A DNA stretch of 64,000 bases from Streptomyces sp. I05A-00742 (lineage in GTDB: Bacteria; Actinomycetota; Actinomycetes; Streptomycetales; Streptomycetaceae). The stretch lies in contig NZ_JABETO010000001.1 of the NCBI RefSeq assembly GCF_013055795.1, forward strand, positions 360,620 through 424,619. The letters run 5' to 3'. The notes beneath the pieces were generated by a model. That model was not told where the DNA came from. It saw nothing but the letters and a program-made list of their open reading frames with translations, and ran no database searches. The translations under genes and the position numbers were made by a program. Below, in pieces: positions 53,171 through 62,073 of this stretch (positions within the stretch are counted from its first letter, which is position 1; every line of letters starts with the position of its first letter).

Positions 53171-54010
53171 CTACCGAACAGCCACCTGCCGCGCCAGCCG
53201 ATACGGAAACGTCCCGTACCACACGTACGACAACCCGAACCCGAACCCCAGGCACAGCAACCCACCCACCGCGTCCAACCAGAAGTGGTTGGCCGTCGAC
53301 ACGATGACCACAAGCGTCGCCACGGGATACAACGCCCCGAGCACCTTCACCCACACCGGCCGCGCCAGCACCGCGATAGTCACCCCGCACCACACCGACC
53401 ACCCGATGTGCATAGACGGCATGGCGGCGTACTGGTTGGACACATCGGCGAGGTTCCCGGAAGCCATCGACCCCCAGGTGTGATGCACGACGACGGTGTC
53501 GACGAACCCGGGCCCGTCCATCAACCGCGGGGGTGCGAGCGGATACAGGTAGTAGCCGAGGAGGGCCACACCGGTGGTGGCGAAGAGGGCCAGGCGGGCG
53601 GCGGCGTAGCGGCCGGGGTGCCAGCGGTAGAGCCACACGAGCACACCGATGGTGAGGACGAAGTGCAGGGTGGCGTAGTAGTAGTTCATGCCGACGATGA
53701 GCCAGGTCACGGAGTTCACGGCCTTGTTGACCGAGTGCTCGACGGCGATGTGGAGGGTCTGCTCGGTGCGCCAGATCCAGTCGGCGTTGCGCAACGCGTC
53801 GGCCCGCTGTTCCGGAACGGCGTTGCGCACCAGGGAGTAGACCCAGTAGCTGACCGCGATGAGCAGCACCTCGAACCAGAGCCGCGGGCGGCGCGGTGTG
53901 CGCAGCCTGCGCGGCGGCGGCTGGTCCGCAGGCGGCCTGTCCCCGCGTTCCCCGTTGGGCGGCGGGGTGGCCGTGCGGCCTTCCAGGGTCCTTGCTGTCG
54001 CTTCACCCAT
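53171..54010 (-). CDS. PAP2 superfamily membrane phosphatase-like protein
   Basis: A 279-residue protein with about six membrane helices after a 45-residue Pro/Arg-rich cytoplasmic leader. The phosphatase motifs are NQYAAMPSMHIGWSVW (PSxH-like) and STANHFWLDAVGGL (SxxxHxxxD); the KxxxxxxRP motif 1 is weak. It groups with the inositol-phosphorylceramide-synthase-like (Aur1/PAP2) proteins of actinobacteria, which act on lipid phosphates at the outer face. Convergent with glnE. Confidence 0.87.
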   Translation of the reverse strand: MGEATARTLEGRTATPPPNGERGDRPPADQPPPRRLRTPRRPRLWFEVLLIAVSYWVYSLVRNAVPEQRADALRNADWIWRTEQTLHIAVEHSVNKAVNSVTWLIVGMNYYYATLHFVLTIGVLVWLYRWHPGRYAAARLALFATTGVALLGYYLYPLAPPRLMDGPGFVDTVVVHHTWGSMASGNLADVSNQYAAMPSMHIGWSVWCGVTIAVLARPVWVKVLGALYPVATLVVIVSTANHFWLDAVGGLLCLGFGFGLSYVWYGTFPYRLARQVAVR

Positions 54011-54096
54011 AGGCCCACAGTGTGCCAGAGTCGGCCGGAGCGCAGATCAACCCCAAGTCGGGTTTGGCGGCTTTCGGCCTGGTGCGCGGATGCCGT

Positions 54097-55152
54097 TCAG
54101 ACGCCCGTACGGGCCGCGGGGACGGACCCGGTCGACCCGCGGACGACCAGCTCGGGGAGGAAGACGAACTCGCTGTGCGGGGCGGGCGTCCCGCAGATCT
54201 CCTCCAGGAGCGCCCGTACCGCGGCCTGGCCCATGGGGCGGACGGGCTGGCGGATCGTGGTCAGCGGCGGATCGGTGAAGGCGATGAGCGGGGAGTCGTC
54301 GAAGCCCACCACGGAGACGTCGCGCGGCACGTCCAGGCCCGTCCTGCGCGCCGCGCGGACGGCGCCCAGGGCCATCATGTCGCTGGCGCACACCACGGCC
54401 GTACAGCCGCGGTCCAGGAGCGCGGAGGCGGCCGCCTGACCACCCTCCAGGGTGAACAGCGAGTGCTCGACCAACTGCTGTGCGTCGTCCGACTCCACGC
54501 CGAGCTGGTCCTTCATGCTCCGCAGAAAGCCCTCGATCTTGCGCTGTACCGGCACGTAACGACGGGGGCCCAGGGCCAGCCCGATCCTGCGGTGGCCGAG
54601 CTCCGCCAAATGGGTGACGGCGAGCCGCATCGCGGCCCGGTCGTCGGGGGAGACGAAGGGCGCCCGCACCTCGTCCGAGAAGCCGTTGATCAGCACGAAC
54701 GGCACGCCCTGGGCGCGCAGCTGGGCGTAGCGCTGCATATCGGCGGAGGTGTCGGCGTGCAGGCCGGAGACGAAGATGATCCCGGAGACGCCCCGGTCCA
54801 CCAGCATCTCGGTGAGCTCGTCCTCGGTCGAGCCGCCGGGGGTCTGGGTGGCCAGCACGGGCGTATAGCCCTGGCGCGTCAGCGCCTGCCCTATGACCTG
54901 GGCGAAGGCCGGGAATATGGGGTTCTCCAGCTCGGGGGTGATCAGCCCGACGAGCCCGGCGCTGCGCTGCCGCAGCCGCACGGGCCGTTCGTAGCCCAGC
55001 ACGTCGAGCGCGGCCAGCACGGACTGGCGGGTGGAGGCGGCGACCCCCGGCTTCCCGTTGAGGACGCGGCTGACGGTTGCTTCGCTGACACCCGCCTGGG
55101 CTGCGATATCGGCCAGCCGTGCGGTCACGGGAGGTGACTGTACCGGTCGCAT
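54097..55152 (-). CDS. malR: LacI-family maltose repressor MalR
   Basis: A 351-residue LacI/GalR protein: RLADIAAQAGVSEATVSRVL is the helix-turn-helix with NGKPGVAASTR hinge, and residues about 65-340 form the periplasmic-binding-like sensor. Sequence and context match the Streptomyces MalR (Reg1) repressor of maltose and amylase genes. I take ATG 55152, with GGGAAG 7 nt upstream; GTG 55128 is an alternative. Its start lies one base past the stop of the alpha-glucosidase gene, so the repressor is coupled to the operon it controls. Confidence 0.9.
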   Translation of the reverse strand: MRPVQSPPVTARLADIAAQAGVSEATVSRVLNGKPGVAASTRQSVLAALDVLGYERPVRLRQRSAGLVGLITPELENPIFPAFAQVIGQALTRQGYTPVLATQTPGGSTEDELTEMLVDRGVSGIIFVSGLHADTSADMQRYAQLRAQGVPFVLINGFSDEVRAPFVSPDDRAAMRLAVTHLAELGHRRIGLALGPRRYVPVQRKIEGFLRSMKDQLGVESDDAQQLVEHSLFTLEGGQAAASALLDRGCTAVVCASDMMALGAVRAARRTGLDVPRDVSVVGFDDSPLIAFTDPPLTTIRQPVRPMGQAAVRALLEEICGTPAPHSEFVFLPELVVRGSTGSVPAARTGV

Positions 55153-55153
55153 C

Positions 55154-56788
55154 TCAGACTTCCCACCAGACACAGGACTCGGCGGGCAGCCGCACGGCTC
55201 CCCGGCCGAACTCCAGGGCGGAGGTGGCGAGCACGGGACGTCCCGGAACAGGAAGTTCCACTTCCTTGGGCAGGGTGTTGACGGTGCAGACGAACCCCGG
55301 CCGGGAGAACGCCAGCACCCCCTCCGGCGCCGCCAGCCACTCCATCTCCCCGTTGCCGAGCCCGGGCAGGGTGCGGCGCAGGGCCAGCGCGGACCGGTAG
55401 AGCTCCAGCATCGACCGCGGGTCGCCGGACTGCGCCTCCACCGACAGCCCCCGCCACTCCGCCGGCTGCGGCAGCCAGCTGCCGCCCGGACCGAAGCCGT
55501 ACGGAGCCTCCTCGCCCGACCACGGCAGCGGCACCCGGCAGCCGTCCCGCGTGCCGTCCTGGCCGTCGCCCCGGAAGAACGCCGGGTCCTGCCGCACCTC
55601 GTCCGGCAGGTCCACGACCTCCGGCAGGCCCAGCTCCTCGCCCTGGTAGACGTAGGCCGAGCCGGGCAGCGCCAGCATCAGCAGCGCCGCGGCCCTGGCC
55701 CGGCGGGCGCCGTGCTCCCCGCCGCCGTACCGGGTGGTGTGCCGCACCACGTCGTGGTTGGACAGCACCCACGTGGTGGGCGCGCCCACGGAATGGGTCG
55801 CCGCCAGTGACTCGTCGATCACCGCCCGCATCGGCTCCGCGCCCCACGCGCAGGTCAGGAACTGGAAGTTGAACGCCTGGTGCAGCTCGTCCGGCCGGAC
55901 GTACAGGGCCAGCCGCTCGGCGGTCGGCGCCCACGCCTCCGCCACCCCGATCCGGTCGCCCTCGTACGAGTCCAGGAGCCGCCGCCACGAGCGGTGGATC
56001 TCGTGGACGCCGTCCTGGTCGAAGAACGGCAGCACCTGGGCGCCGATGAGTTTGGCCTGTTCCTTTCGGCCGATGTCGGGCAGGCCCGGCGCCTTGACCA
56101 TGCCGTGCGCCACGTCGATGCGGAAGCCGTCCACGCCCAGGTCCAGCCAGAAGCGCAGCACCGACTCGAACTCCGCCCGCACCTCCTCGTTCTCCCAGTT
56201 GAGGTCAGGCTGCTCCGGGGCGAACAGGTGCAGGTACCACTCGCCCGGCGTGCCGTCCGGGCCGGCCGTCCTCGTCCACGCCGGCCCCCCGAACACGGAC
56301 TCCCAGTCGTTCGGCGGCAGTTCCCCGCCCGCCCCCCGCCCCGGCCGGAAGTGGTACCGCGCCCGCGCCGCCCCTCCCGGCCTTTCCGCCAGCGCCTCCC
56401 GGAACCACTGGTGCCGGTCCGACGTGTGGTTCGGCACGATGTCCACAATGATCCGCAGCCCCAGCCGGTGCGCCTCCCTGACCAGGTCGTCCGCGTCCCG
56501 CAGATCCCCGAACAGCGGGTCCACCGCCCGGTAGTCCGCCACGTCGTACCCACCGTCCGCCTGCGGCGACGCATAGAACGGCGTCAGCCACACCGCGTCC
56601 ACCCCCAGCTCCGCCAGGTACGGCAGCCGCTCCCGGATCCCGCGCAGGTCGCCGATGCCGTCGCCGTCGCTGTCCGCGAAGGAGCGGACGTAGACCTGGT
56701 AGATGACGGCGCGGCGCCACCAGGCGTCCTGGGCGGACGGGGTGTCGTGGTGGGCGGTGGAGGGGGTGGGCGCGAGGTTCTGGGTCAT
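55154..56788 (-). CDS. aglA: GH13 alpha-glucosidase
   Basis: A 544-residue intracellular enzyme (no signal peptide) cutting maltose/maltodextrins to glucose. GH13 motifs in order: DIVPNHTSD, GFRIDVAHGM (nucleophile Asp), GVAEAWAP (acid/base Glu) and LSNHDVVRH (third Asp). The opening WWRRAVIYQVYVRSFADSDG and DGIGDLRGI is typical of the oligo-1,6-/alpha-glucosidase group. It lies downstream of malG after a 260-bp gap containing a strong palindrome, and upstream of malR. Confidence 0.93.
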   Translation of the reverse strand: MTQNLAPTPSTAHHDTPSAQDAWWRRAVIYQVYVRSFADSDGDGIGDLRGIRERLPYLAELGVDAVWLTPFYASPQADGGYDVADYRAVDPLFGDLRDADDLVREAHRLGLRIIVDIVPNHTSDRHQWFREALAERPGGAARARYHFRPGRGAGGELPPNDWESVFGGPAWTRTAGPDGTPGEWYLHLFAPEQPDLNWENEEVRAEFESVLRFWLDLGVDGFRIDVAHGMVKAPGLPDIGRKEQAKLIGAQVLPFFDQDGVHEIHRSWRRLLDSYEGDRIGVAEAWAPTAERLALYVRPDELHQAFNFQFLTCAWGAEPMRAVIDESLAATHSVGAPTTWVLSNHDVVRHTTRYGGGEHGARRARAAALLMLALPGSAYVYQGEELGLPEVVDLPDEVRQDPAFFRGDGQDGTRDGCRVPLPWSGEEAPYGFGPGGSWLPQPAEWRGLSVEAQSGDPRSMLELYRSALALRRTLPGLGNGEMEWLAAPEGVLAFSRPGFVCTVNTLPKEVELPVPGRPVLATSALEFGRGAVRLPAESCVWWEV

Positions 56789-56869
56789 GTAGGTCCTATC
56801 GGTGGTGGTGGTGTGGAGGGGGGTGGCCCTTCGGGCGGAGGTGCCCCGGTCCCGCCCCTTCGCCGATTC

Positions 56870-57035
56870 CTGGGGGCAAGCCCCCAGACCCCCTGAAAGC
56901 GGCTTCGCCGCTTGTCCTCAATCGCCGGACGGGCTGAACAGCCCGTCCGGCGATTGAGGACGCGCGCCGCAGGCGCGCTCACCGGGGGCGCGGGGCACCC
57001 CCCGCAGAAACGGTGAAAGGGAGGGCCCGGGGCGA
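56870..57035. repeat. Compound palindromic repeat between malG and aglA
   Basis: Three hairpins in a row: CTGGGGGC-aa-GCCCCCAG (56870-56887), AAGCGGC-ttc-GCCGCTT, and a perfect 23-bp stem with a 2-base loop at 56914-56961 (arms GTCCTCAATCGCCGGACGGG+CTG and its complement). Then GCGCGCCGCAGGCGCGC and CCGCAGAAACGGTGAAAGGG follow. The long stem and the tail recur at 24,260 and 61,893. In the maltose block it would lower expression of aglA-malR relative to malEFG. Confidence 0.85.
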
Positions 57036-57050
57036 ACCCCGCCCGGAGGG

Positions 57051-57902
57051 CTACCCCTTCGTACCGCCGGCCGTCAGCCCCGCGACAAGATGCCGCTGCG
57101 CGACAAAGAACGCGAGCCCCGCCGGCACAGTGATGAGCACGGCAGCCGCCGTCATCAGCCCCCACTCGGCCTTCTGCTGCCCGACGAACGTCTGGAGCCC
57201 CACCGCCAGGGTGTAATGCTCCTCGCTGCTCATGAACTGACTGGCGAAGGCGACCTCGCCCCAGGCGGTGATGAACGAGTAGAAGCCGGTGACGGCCAGC
57301 CCGGGCCGGGCCAGCGGCAGGATGAGCCGCCAGAAGGTGCCGAAGGGCGAGAGCCCGTCGACCCGCCCGGCCTCGTCTATCTCGGCGGGTATGGAGTCGA
57401 AGTACCCCTTGAGCATCCAGGCGCAGAAGGGCACGGAGATCGAGCAGTAGGTCAGGATCAAGCCGCCGTAGGAGTCCAGCAGCTGCATCTGCCCGAGGAT
57501 GTTGTAGAGCGGCACGATGAGCACCGCCATCGGGAACATCTGCACGACGAGGAACGTCCACATCAGCGGCCGGTTGCCGGGGAACCGCATGCGCGACACG
57601 GCGTACCCGGCACTCGCCGCGATCAGCACCCCGACGACGGTCGCGCCGAGCGCGATGATCAGCGAATTGCCGAACCAGGTGAGGAACTTGGTCTCCTCGA
57701 AGATATGGGTGTAGTTCCCGAACCCGAACCCGTCGAAGCGGGTGGGCTCCTGCCAGCCGTCCCGCCCCCGCAGGGAGACGAAGACGATGAACAGAACAGG
57801 GAAGAGGGAGATCAGCGACGCCACGACCAGCGTCGCATGCAGGGCGACGGACACCCCGCGGGAACGCTCGCCCCGGGCACGGGACTTCACGGTGCCGCTC
57901 AT
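57051..57902 (-). CDS. malG: Maltose/maltodextrin ABC permease MalG
   Basis: A 283-residue inner-membrane protein with six helices. The EAA loop is EIDEAGRVDGLSPFGTFWRL then ILPLARPGLAV, the docking site for the ATPase. The ATG overlaps the malF stop (ATGA, 57902-57899). No ATPase gene is in the operon; in Streptomyces the shared ATPase MsiK, coded elsewhere, serves this system. Confidence 0.94.
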   Translation of the reverse strand: MSGTVKSRARGERSRGVSVALHATLVVASLISLFPVLFIVFVSLRGRDGWQEPTRFDGFGFGNYTHIFEETKFLTWFGNSLIIALGATVVGVLIAASAGYAVSRMRFPGNRPLMWTFLVVQMFPMAVLIVPLYNILGQMQLLDSYGGLILTYCSISVPFCAWMLKGYFDSIPAEIDEAGRVDGLSPFGTFWRLILPLARPGLAVTGFYSFITAWGEVAFASQFMSSEEHYTLAVGLQTFVGQQKAEWGLMTAAAVLITVPAGLAFFVAQRHLVAGLTAGGTKG

Positions 57903-58867
57903 CGGGCCTCCTCCTGCCGGGCCAGCAGCCTGCGGTAGAACACGGCGAACACCAGCAGCAGCGAGAGGATGAGGATCCCGTAGGTCGCCGACCCCGCGTA
58001 GTCCCGGACGCCCTGGAAGGCCAGCCGGTAGGAGTACGTCACCAGGATCTCGCTCTCGGAGCTCGCGCCCTGCCCGATCAGCAGGTAGATGACCTGGAAC
58101 ATGTTGAACGTCCAGATGGTGCCGAGCAGGATCACCGTCCCGCTCACCGGCCGCAGTCCGGGCAGGGTGACGTGCCGGAACCGCTGCCAGGGCGTGGCGC
58201 CGTCCATCTCGGCGGCCTCGTGGAGCTCGCCCGGTATGGACTGGAGACCGCCGAGGATCGCGACCATCATGAACGGCACACCCAGCCACACGTTGACCGC
58301 GACCGCCGCCATCTTCTGGAGGGTGCTGTCGCCGAGCCAGTCCACGGCGCCCATGCCCAGCGAGTCGAGCATGGCGTTGAGGACGCCGTACTTCTCGTTG
58401 AACATCAGCCGCCACGAGAAGGTGGCGACGAACGCCGGCACGGCCCACGGCAGGATCAGCAGCACCCGGTACAGCCCGCGGAAGCGCATCCTGCGGTTGA
58501 GCAGCAGGGCCAGCCCCAGGCCGATCGTGTAGTGCAGGAAGACGCAGGCGGCCGTCCAGACGACGGTCCAGCCCAGCCGGCCGTAGAAGTGGCCCTCCTG
58601 GCCGGAGAGCACCTTCCAGTAATTGTCCAGCCCGACGAACTCGTACGTCGAGGGGATGTGGTTGACACCGATCGTCCGGCCGATGTTGGCCTCGTTGGCG
58701 TCGGTGAGGGACAGGTAGATGCCCCGGCCCAGCGGATACCCCACCAGCACGGCGAGGACGACGACCACGGGCAGCACCATCGCCCACGCGTACCAGTGGG
58801 TGTCGAACGACCGGCGGGCCCGGGTCAGCAGACGGGGGCGCGCGGTCACGGTCACGGCGGCGGTCAC
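57899..58867 (-). CDS. malF: Maltose/maltodextrin ABC permease MalF
   Basis: A 322-residue permease starting at GTG 58867. It has six membrane helices, the EAA loop ELHEAAEMDGATPWQRFRHV then TLPGLRPV, and a conserved first periplasmic stretch. It lacks the large extra periplasmic loop of E. coli MalF, as is normal for Gram-positive forms. It starts only 5 bases after the malE stop. Confidence 0.94.
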   Translation of the reverse strand: MTAAVTVTARPRLLTRARRSFDTHWYAWAMVLPVVVVLAVLVGYPLGRGIYLSLTDANEANIGRTIGVNHIPSTYEFVGLDNYWKVLSGQEGHFYGRLGWTVVWTAACVFLHYTIGLGLALLLNRRMRFRGLYRVLLILPWAVPAFVATFSWRLMFNEKYGVLNAMLDSLGMGAVDWLGDSTLQKMAAVAVNVWLGVPFMMVAILGGLQSIPGELHEAAEMDGATPWQRFRHVTLPGLRPVSGTVILLGTIWTFNMFQVIYLLIGQGASSESEILVTYSYRLAFQGVRDYAGSATYGILILSLLLVFAVFYRRLLARQEEAR

Positions 58868-58871
58868 GGCA

Positions 58872-60173
58872 TTACTCCTGGACCGCGTAGTCCTTGAGGA
58901 GGGCGGACTTCCACTCCTTGGCCGTGGCGTCCAGACCGGCCTGCGGCTCCTCCTTGAGCGTCAGGATCTTGGTGTAGTGCTGGAGCCACACGGTGAACAG
59001 GTCGCCGCCCTGCGGGATCGGCGGCCTCGGGTGGGCCTTGTCCAGCGCCTCGTGGAAGGACTTGCGGACCGGATCGGCCAGCACTTCCTGGGTGTAGGCC
59101 GCCTTGCGCGTCGGAAGCACCCCGATCGCGTTCGAGACCTCCGTCTGCCGCTCGGCGCCCGTCATGAACTGGGTGAAGAGGTACGACGCGTCGAAGTTCT
59201 TCGAACCGGCGTAGACGACCAGGTTGTGGCCGCCCACCGGAGCCCCCGCCACCCCGGTGGACCCCGCCGGCACGGCCGCGATGCCCAGGTTCTCCTTCTT
59301 CTTGAACGCCTCGCCGCCGAAGATCTCCTTCGTCGCCCAGGGGCCGTCGATCAGCATCGCCAGCTTGCCGTTCTTGAAGTCCGTCTTCAGGGCGTTGTAC
59401 CCGTCGGTGCCCGCCGGCTTGGGCGCCGCACCGGACTTGACCAGGTCCACGGCGGTCTCGATGCCCTTGCGGGACGCGGCGTCGGAGATCGTGATCTTCT
59501 TGGCGGCCGCGTCGACCATGTCGCTCTTCTCGCCGTAGAGGAACGGCAGCGAGTAGTAGCTGTCCGGGCTCAGACCGATGCCGTCGGCGCCCGCCTTCTC
59601 CTTGATCTTCTTCGCGGCGTCCTTGACCTCCTGCCAGGTGGCCGGCGGCTTGTCGACGCCCGCCTTCGCCAGGAGCTCCTTGTTGTAGAGCAGCCCGAGC
59701 GTGTCGGTCACCTGCGGGACGCCGTACGTCTTGCCCTCGTACGCCGCGTTCTTCAGCGGCCCTTCGAGGAAGTCGTCCTGCTTGTCCAGGGCCGGGGTGC
59801 CGGTGAGGTCCTTGAGGTAGCCGAGCTGGGCGAAGCCCGGCGTCCAGCCGACGTCCGAGCGGAGTACGTCCGGGGCACCCTTGCCGGTGGACGCGGCCGT
59901 CTTGAACTTCTGCTGCGCCTGGTCGAAGGGCACGTTGACGTAATCGACCTTGATCTTCGGGTACTTGGCCTCGAAGTCCTTCACCAGCTTCTTGAAGGCG
60001 GGCGCCTCGTTGGTGGCGTCCGAGGTGTCCCACCAGGTGACCGTGCCGCTCACACCGCCCGGATCCTTGGCCGCCTTGGACCCGTCGCTCCCGTCACCGC
60101 CGTCACTGCCACAGGCGGTCGCGGTCAGGGCCAGCACACCGACGACGGCGGCGACCGATATGCCTCTTCGCAT
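58872..60173 (-). CDS. malE: Maltose/maltodextrin-binding lipoprotein MalE
   Basis: A 433-residue solute-binding protein. The signal MRRGISVAAVVGVLALTATA is followed by a lipobox Cys (ATAC at residue 21), so it is anchored outside the membrane. Binding-protein motifs include SGTVTWWDTSDATNEAPAF, TDTLGLLYNKELL and KLAMLIDGPWATKEIF. It is first in the minus-strand run malE-malF-malG. GAGGAG lies 5 nt before the ATG. CTTGCA-type MalR sites lie about 70-100 nt upstream. Confidence 0.95.
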   Translation of the reverse strand: MRRGISVAAVVGVLALTATACGSDGGDGSDGSKAAKDPGGVSGTVTWWDTSDATNEAPAFKKLVKDFEAKYPKIKVDYVNVPFDQAQQKFKTAASTGKGAPDVLRSDVGWTPGFAQLGYLKDLTGTPALDKQDDFLEGPLKNAAYEGKTYGVPQVTDTLGLLYNKELLAKAGVDKPPATWQEVKDAAKKIKEKAGADGIGLSPDSYYSLPFLYGEKSDMVDAAAKKITISDAASRKGIETAVDLVKSGAAPKPAGTDGYNALKTDFKNGKLAMLIDGPWATKEIFGGEAFKKKENLGIAAVPAGSTGVAGAPVGGHNLVVYAGSKNFDASYLFTQFMTGAERQTEVSNAIGVLPTRKAAYTQEVLADPVRKSFHEALDKAHPRPPIPQGGDLFTVWLQHYTKILTLKEEPQAGLDATAKEWKSALLKDYAVQE

Positions 60174-60241
60174 ACGGTTCTCCTCTTCACGAGGGCCGGT
60201 CCTGGAACGGGTGGCCCTGGGCTGAGGAGGAAGCTAACAGG

Positions 60242-60271
60242 CTGCAATCTCTTGCGAAAGACCTTGCAAGG
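60242..60271 (-). promoter_or_regulatory. MalR-type operator repeats upstream of malE
   Basis: Three related heptamers lie here: CTGCAAT (60242), CTTGCGA (60251) and CCTTGCAAGG (60262-60271), the last a perfect palindrome. CTTGCAG/CTTGCAA motifs are the known type of MalR/Reg1 target in Streptomyces amylase and malE promoters. They lie 69-98 bases before the malE start, where they would overlap the promoter. Confidence 0.75.
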
Positions 60272-60319
60272 AGGGAAAGCAGAGATTTCCGTGATGTCAC
60301 CGGAGTGTGTCCCCAGGGG

Positions 60320-60433
60320 TTGACCGGTGCGGGAGGGGCTCGTACGGTCTCGTGGCGCGGCGGGTCCCGCTGTTCTTGCCGCCTTCTTTCAGGCTTCTTT
60401 CAGGCTTTTTGCAGCTCTTGCAGCCCTTGCAGC
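60320..60433 (+). promoter_or_regulatory. Alpha-amylase promoter and leader repeats
   Basis: TTGACC (60320) and TACGGT (60343) are 17 bp apart, a good vegetative promoter. Downstream of the expected start lie two 11-nt copies of CTTCTTTCAGG (60384 onward). Then come three copies of TTGCAGC at 60409, 60418 and 60427 (9-nt period), matching MalR half-sites. Repression would act as a roadblock in the 5' leader rather than at the promoter itself. Confidence 0.75.
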
Positions 60434-60470
60434 ACTCTTCCCACGACCACCACCCCCCCCGGGAGTCGTC

Positions 60471-61874
60471 ATGCCGCGCACCGTACGGAGGGCACTGGCC
60501 GCCGTCCTCACCCTGCTGGCGGGAGCCTCGGTGACCGCGCCCGAGGCGCGGGCCGCCGCGCCGGGCGGACGGGACACCACCGCCGTGCTCTTCCAGTGGA
60601 AGTACGACTCCGTGGCCCGGGAGTGCGCCGCGTCCCTCGGCCCCGCCGGGTACGGCTACGTCCAGGTCTCCCCGCCCCAGGAACACATCCAGGGCCCGCA
60701 GTGGTGGACCTCCTACCAGCCCGTGAGTCACCGGATCGCCGGACGGCTCGGCGACCGGGCCGCGTTCACGCACATGGTGCGCGCCTGCCACCGGGCCGGG
60801 GTGAAGGTCGTCGTCGACGCCGTGATCAACCACATGTCCGCCGGCTCAGGTACCGGCACCGGCGACACGCCGTATACGAAGTACGACTACCCCGGTACGT
60901 ACCGGGACGCCGACTTCCACCGCTGCCGTAAGCCCATCTCCGACTACACCAGCCGGGACGACGTCCAGAACTGCGAACTCGTCGGCCTCTCCGACCTCGA
61001 CACCGGCAGCGAGGCCGTCCGCGACCGCATCGCCCGCTACCTCGACGACCTGCTCTCCCTCGGCGTCGACGGCTTCCGCATCGACGCCGCCAAGCACATG
61101 CCGGCCGCCGATCTCGCGGCCGTCAAGTCCCGGCTGCACAAGCCCGACGTCTACTGGAAGCAGGAGACCATCCACGGCGCCGGCGAGGCCGTCCAGCCCG
61201 AGGAGTACCTCGGCACCGGCGACGTCCAGGAGTTCCGCTACGCCCGCGAGCTCAAGCGCGTCATGACCCCGGGGCAGGGACACCTCTCCGAACTGCGCAC
61301 CTTCGGCGAGTCCCGCGGCTGGATCCCCGGCCGCCAGGCCTCCGTCTTCGTCGACAACTGGGACACCGAACGCGACGGCAGCACCCTCAACCGCACCATG
61401 GGGCCCGCCTACGCCCTCGCCAACGTCGCCCTCCTCGCCCTGCCCTACGGCTCCCCGGACGTTCACTCCGGCTACACCTTCACCGACCGCGACGCGGGGC
61501 CGCCTGCCGGCGGTGCGGTTGCCGCATGCGGCAAGGACGGGTGGACGTGCGAGCACCGGCTGCCCGAGACCGCTCGGATGGTCGGTTTCCGCAATGCGGT
61601 GCGGGGCACCGGGGTCACTCGGTGGTGGGACGACGGTGGGGACGCCGTTGCCTTCGGGCGGGGTGGGAAGGGGTATGTGGTCATCAACCACGGGCGGGGG
61701 GTGGTGAAGCGGACCTTCGCCACGGCGCTTCCGAGTGGTGACCACTGCGACGTACTGAGCGGACGCCGTGTGCGCGTCGGCCGCGACGGGCGGTTCACGG
61801 CGTCGGTGGCGGCGGATACGGCGGTGGCGCTGCAGGTGGGGGTGCGGAGGTGCCCCGGTCCCCGCACCCCCTGA
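60471..61874 (+). CDS. Secreted GH13 alpha-amylase
   Basis: A 467-residue precursor with signal peptide [20 protein letters not shown] ending near ARA-AAP (about residue 28). GH13 motifs: [22 protein letters not shown] (nucleophile Asp), YWKQETIHG (acid/base Glu) and [12 protein letters not shown] (third Asp, with the Trp typical of Streptomyces amylases). It closes with an all-beta domain C and has no starch-binding module. It degrades starch outside the cell to maltodextrins taken up by MalEFG. Divergent from malE. GGGAG lies 6 nt before ATG 60471. Confidence 0.94.
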   Translation: MPRTVRRALAAVLTLLAGASVTAPEARAAAPGGRDTTAVLFQWKYDSVARECAASLGPAGYGYVQVSPPQEHIQGPQWWTSYQPVSHRIAGRLGDRAAFTHMVRACHRAGVKVVVDAVINHMSAGSGTGTGDTPYTKYDYPGTYRDADFHRCRKPISDYTSRDDVQNCELVGLSDLDTGSEAVRDRIARYLDDLLSLGVDGFRIDAAKHMPAADLAAVKSRLHKPDVYWKQETIHGAGEAVQPEEYLGTGDVQEFRYARELKRVMTPGQGHLSELRTFGESRGWIPGRQASVFVDNWDTERDGSTLNRTMGPAYALANVALLALPYGSPDVHSGYTFTDRDAGPPAGGAVAACGKDGWTCEHRLPETARMVGFRNAVRGTGVTRWWDDGGDAVAFGRGGKGYVVINHGRGVVKRTFATALPSGDHCDVLSGRRVRVGRDGRFTASVAADTAVALQVGVRRCPGPRTP

Positions 61875-61892
61875 GCGCGCCTGCGGGGGTGC

Positions 61893-62030
61893 GTCCTCAA
61901 ACTCCCCCAGAGGGGGCACCCCCAACGGGCTGAAATCAGCCCGTCCGGCGCTTGAGGACGCGCGCCGCAGGCGCGCTCGCGGGGGTGCGGGGGCGCAGCT
62001 CCCGCAGAAACGGTGAAAGGGCGGGCCGGG
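61893..62030. repeat. Interrupted copy of the dispersed palindrome after the amylase gene
   Basis: GTCCTCAA starts at 61893 and GCGCTTGAGGAC ends at 61959. The inner stem ACGGGCTG-aaat-CAGCCCGT is intact, but the left arm is broken by about 24 nt (CTCCCCCAGAGGGGGCACC region). GCGCGCCGCAGGCGCGC and CCCGCAGAAACGGTGAAAGG follow as in the malG-aglA copy. It probably terminates amylase transcription. Confidence 0.8.
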
Positions 62031-62044
62031 GGCACCCAACCCCC

Positions 62045-62062
62045 AAGCGGAACCAACCGCTT
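62045..62062. promoter_or_regulatory. Palindrome just upstream of a TetR gene
   Basis: AAGCGG-aaccaa-CCGCTT ends 11 bases before the TetR start at 62074. Position and symmetry fit an autoregulatory operator, though the 6-bp arms are short. Confidence 0.5.
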
Positions 62063-62073
62063 AGGATGCCCGC

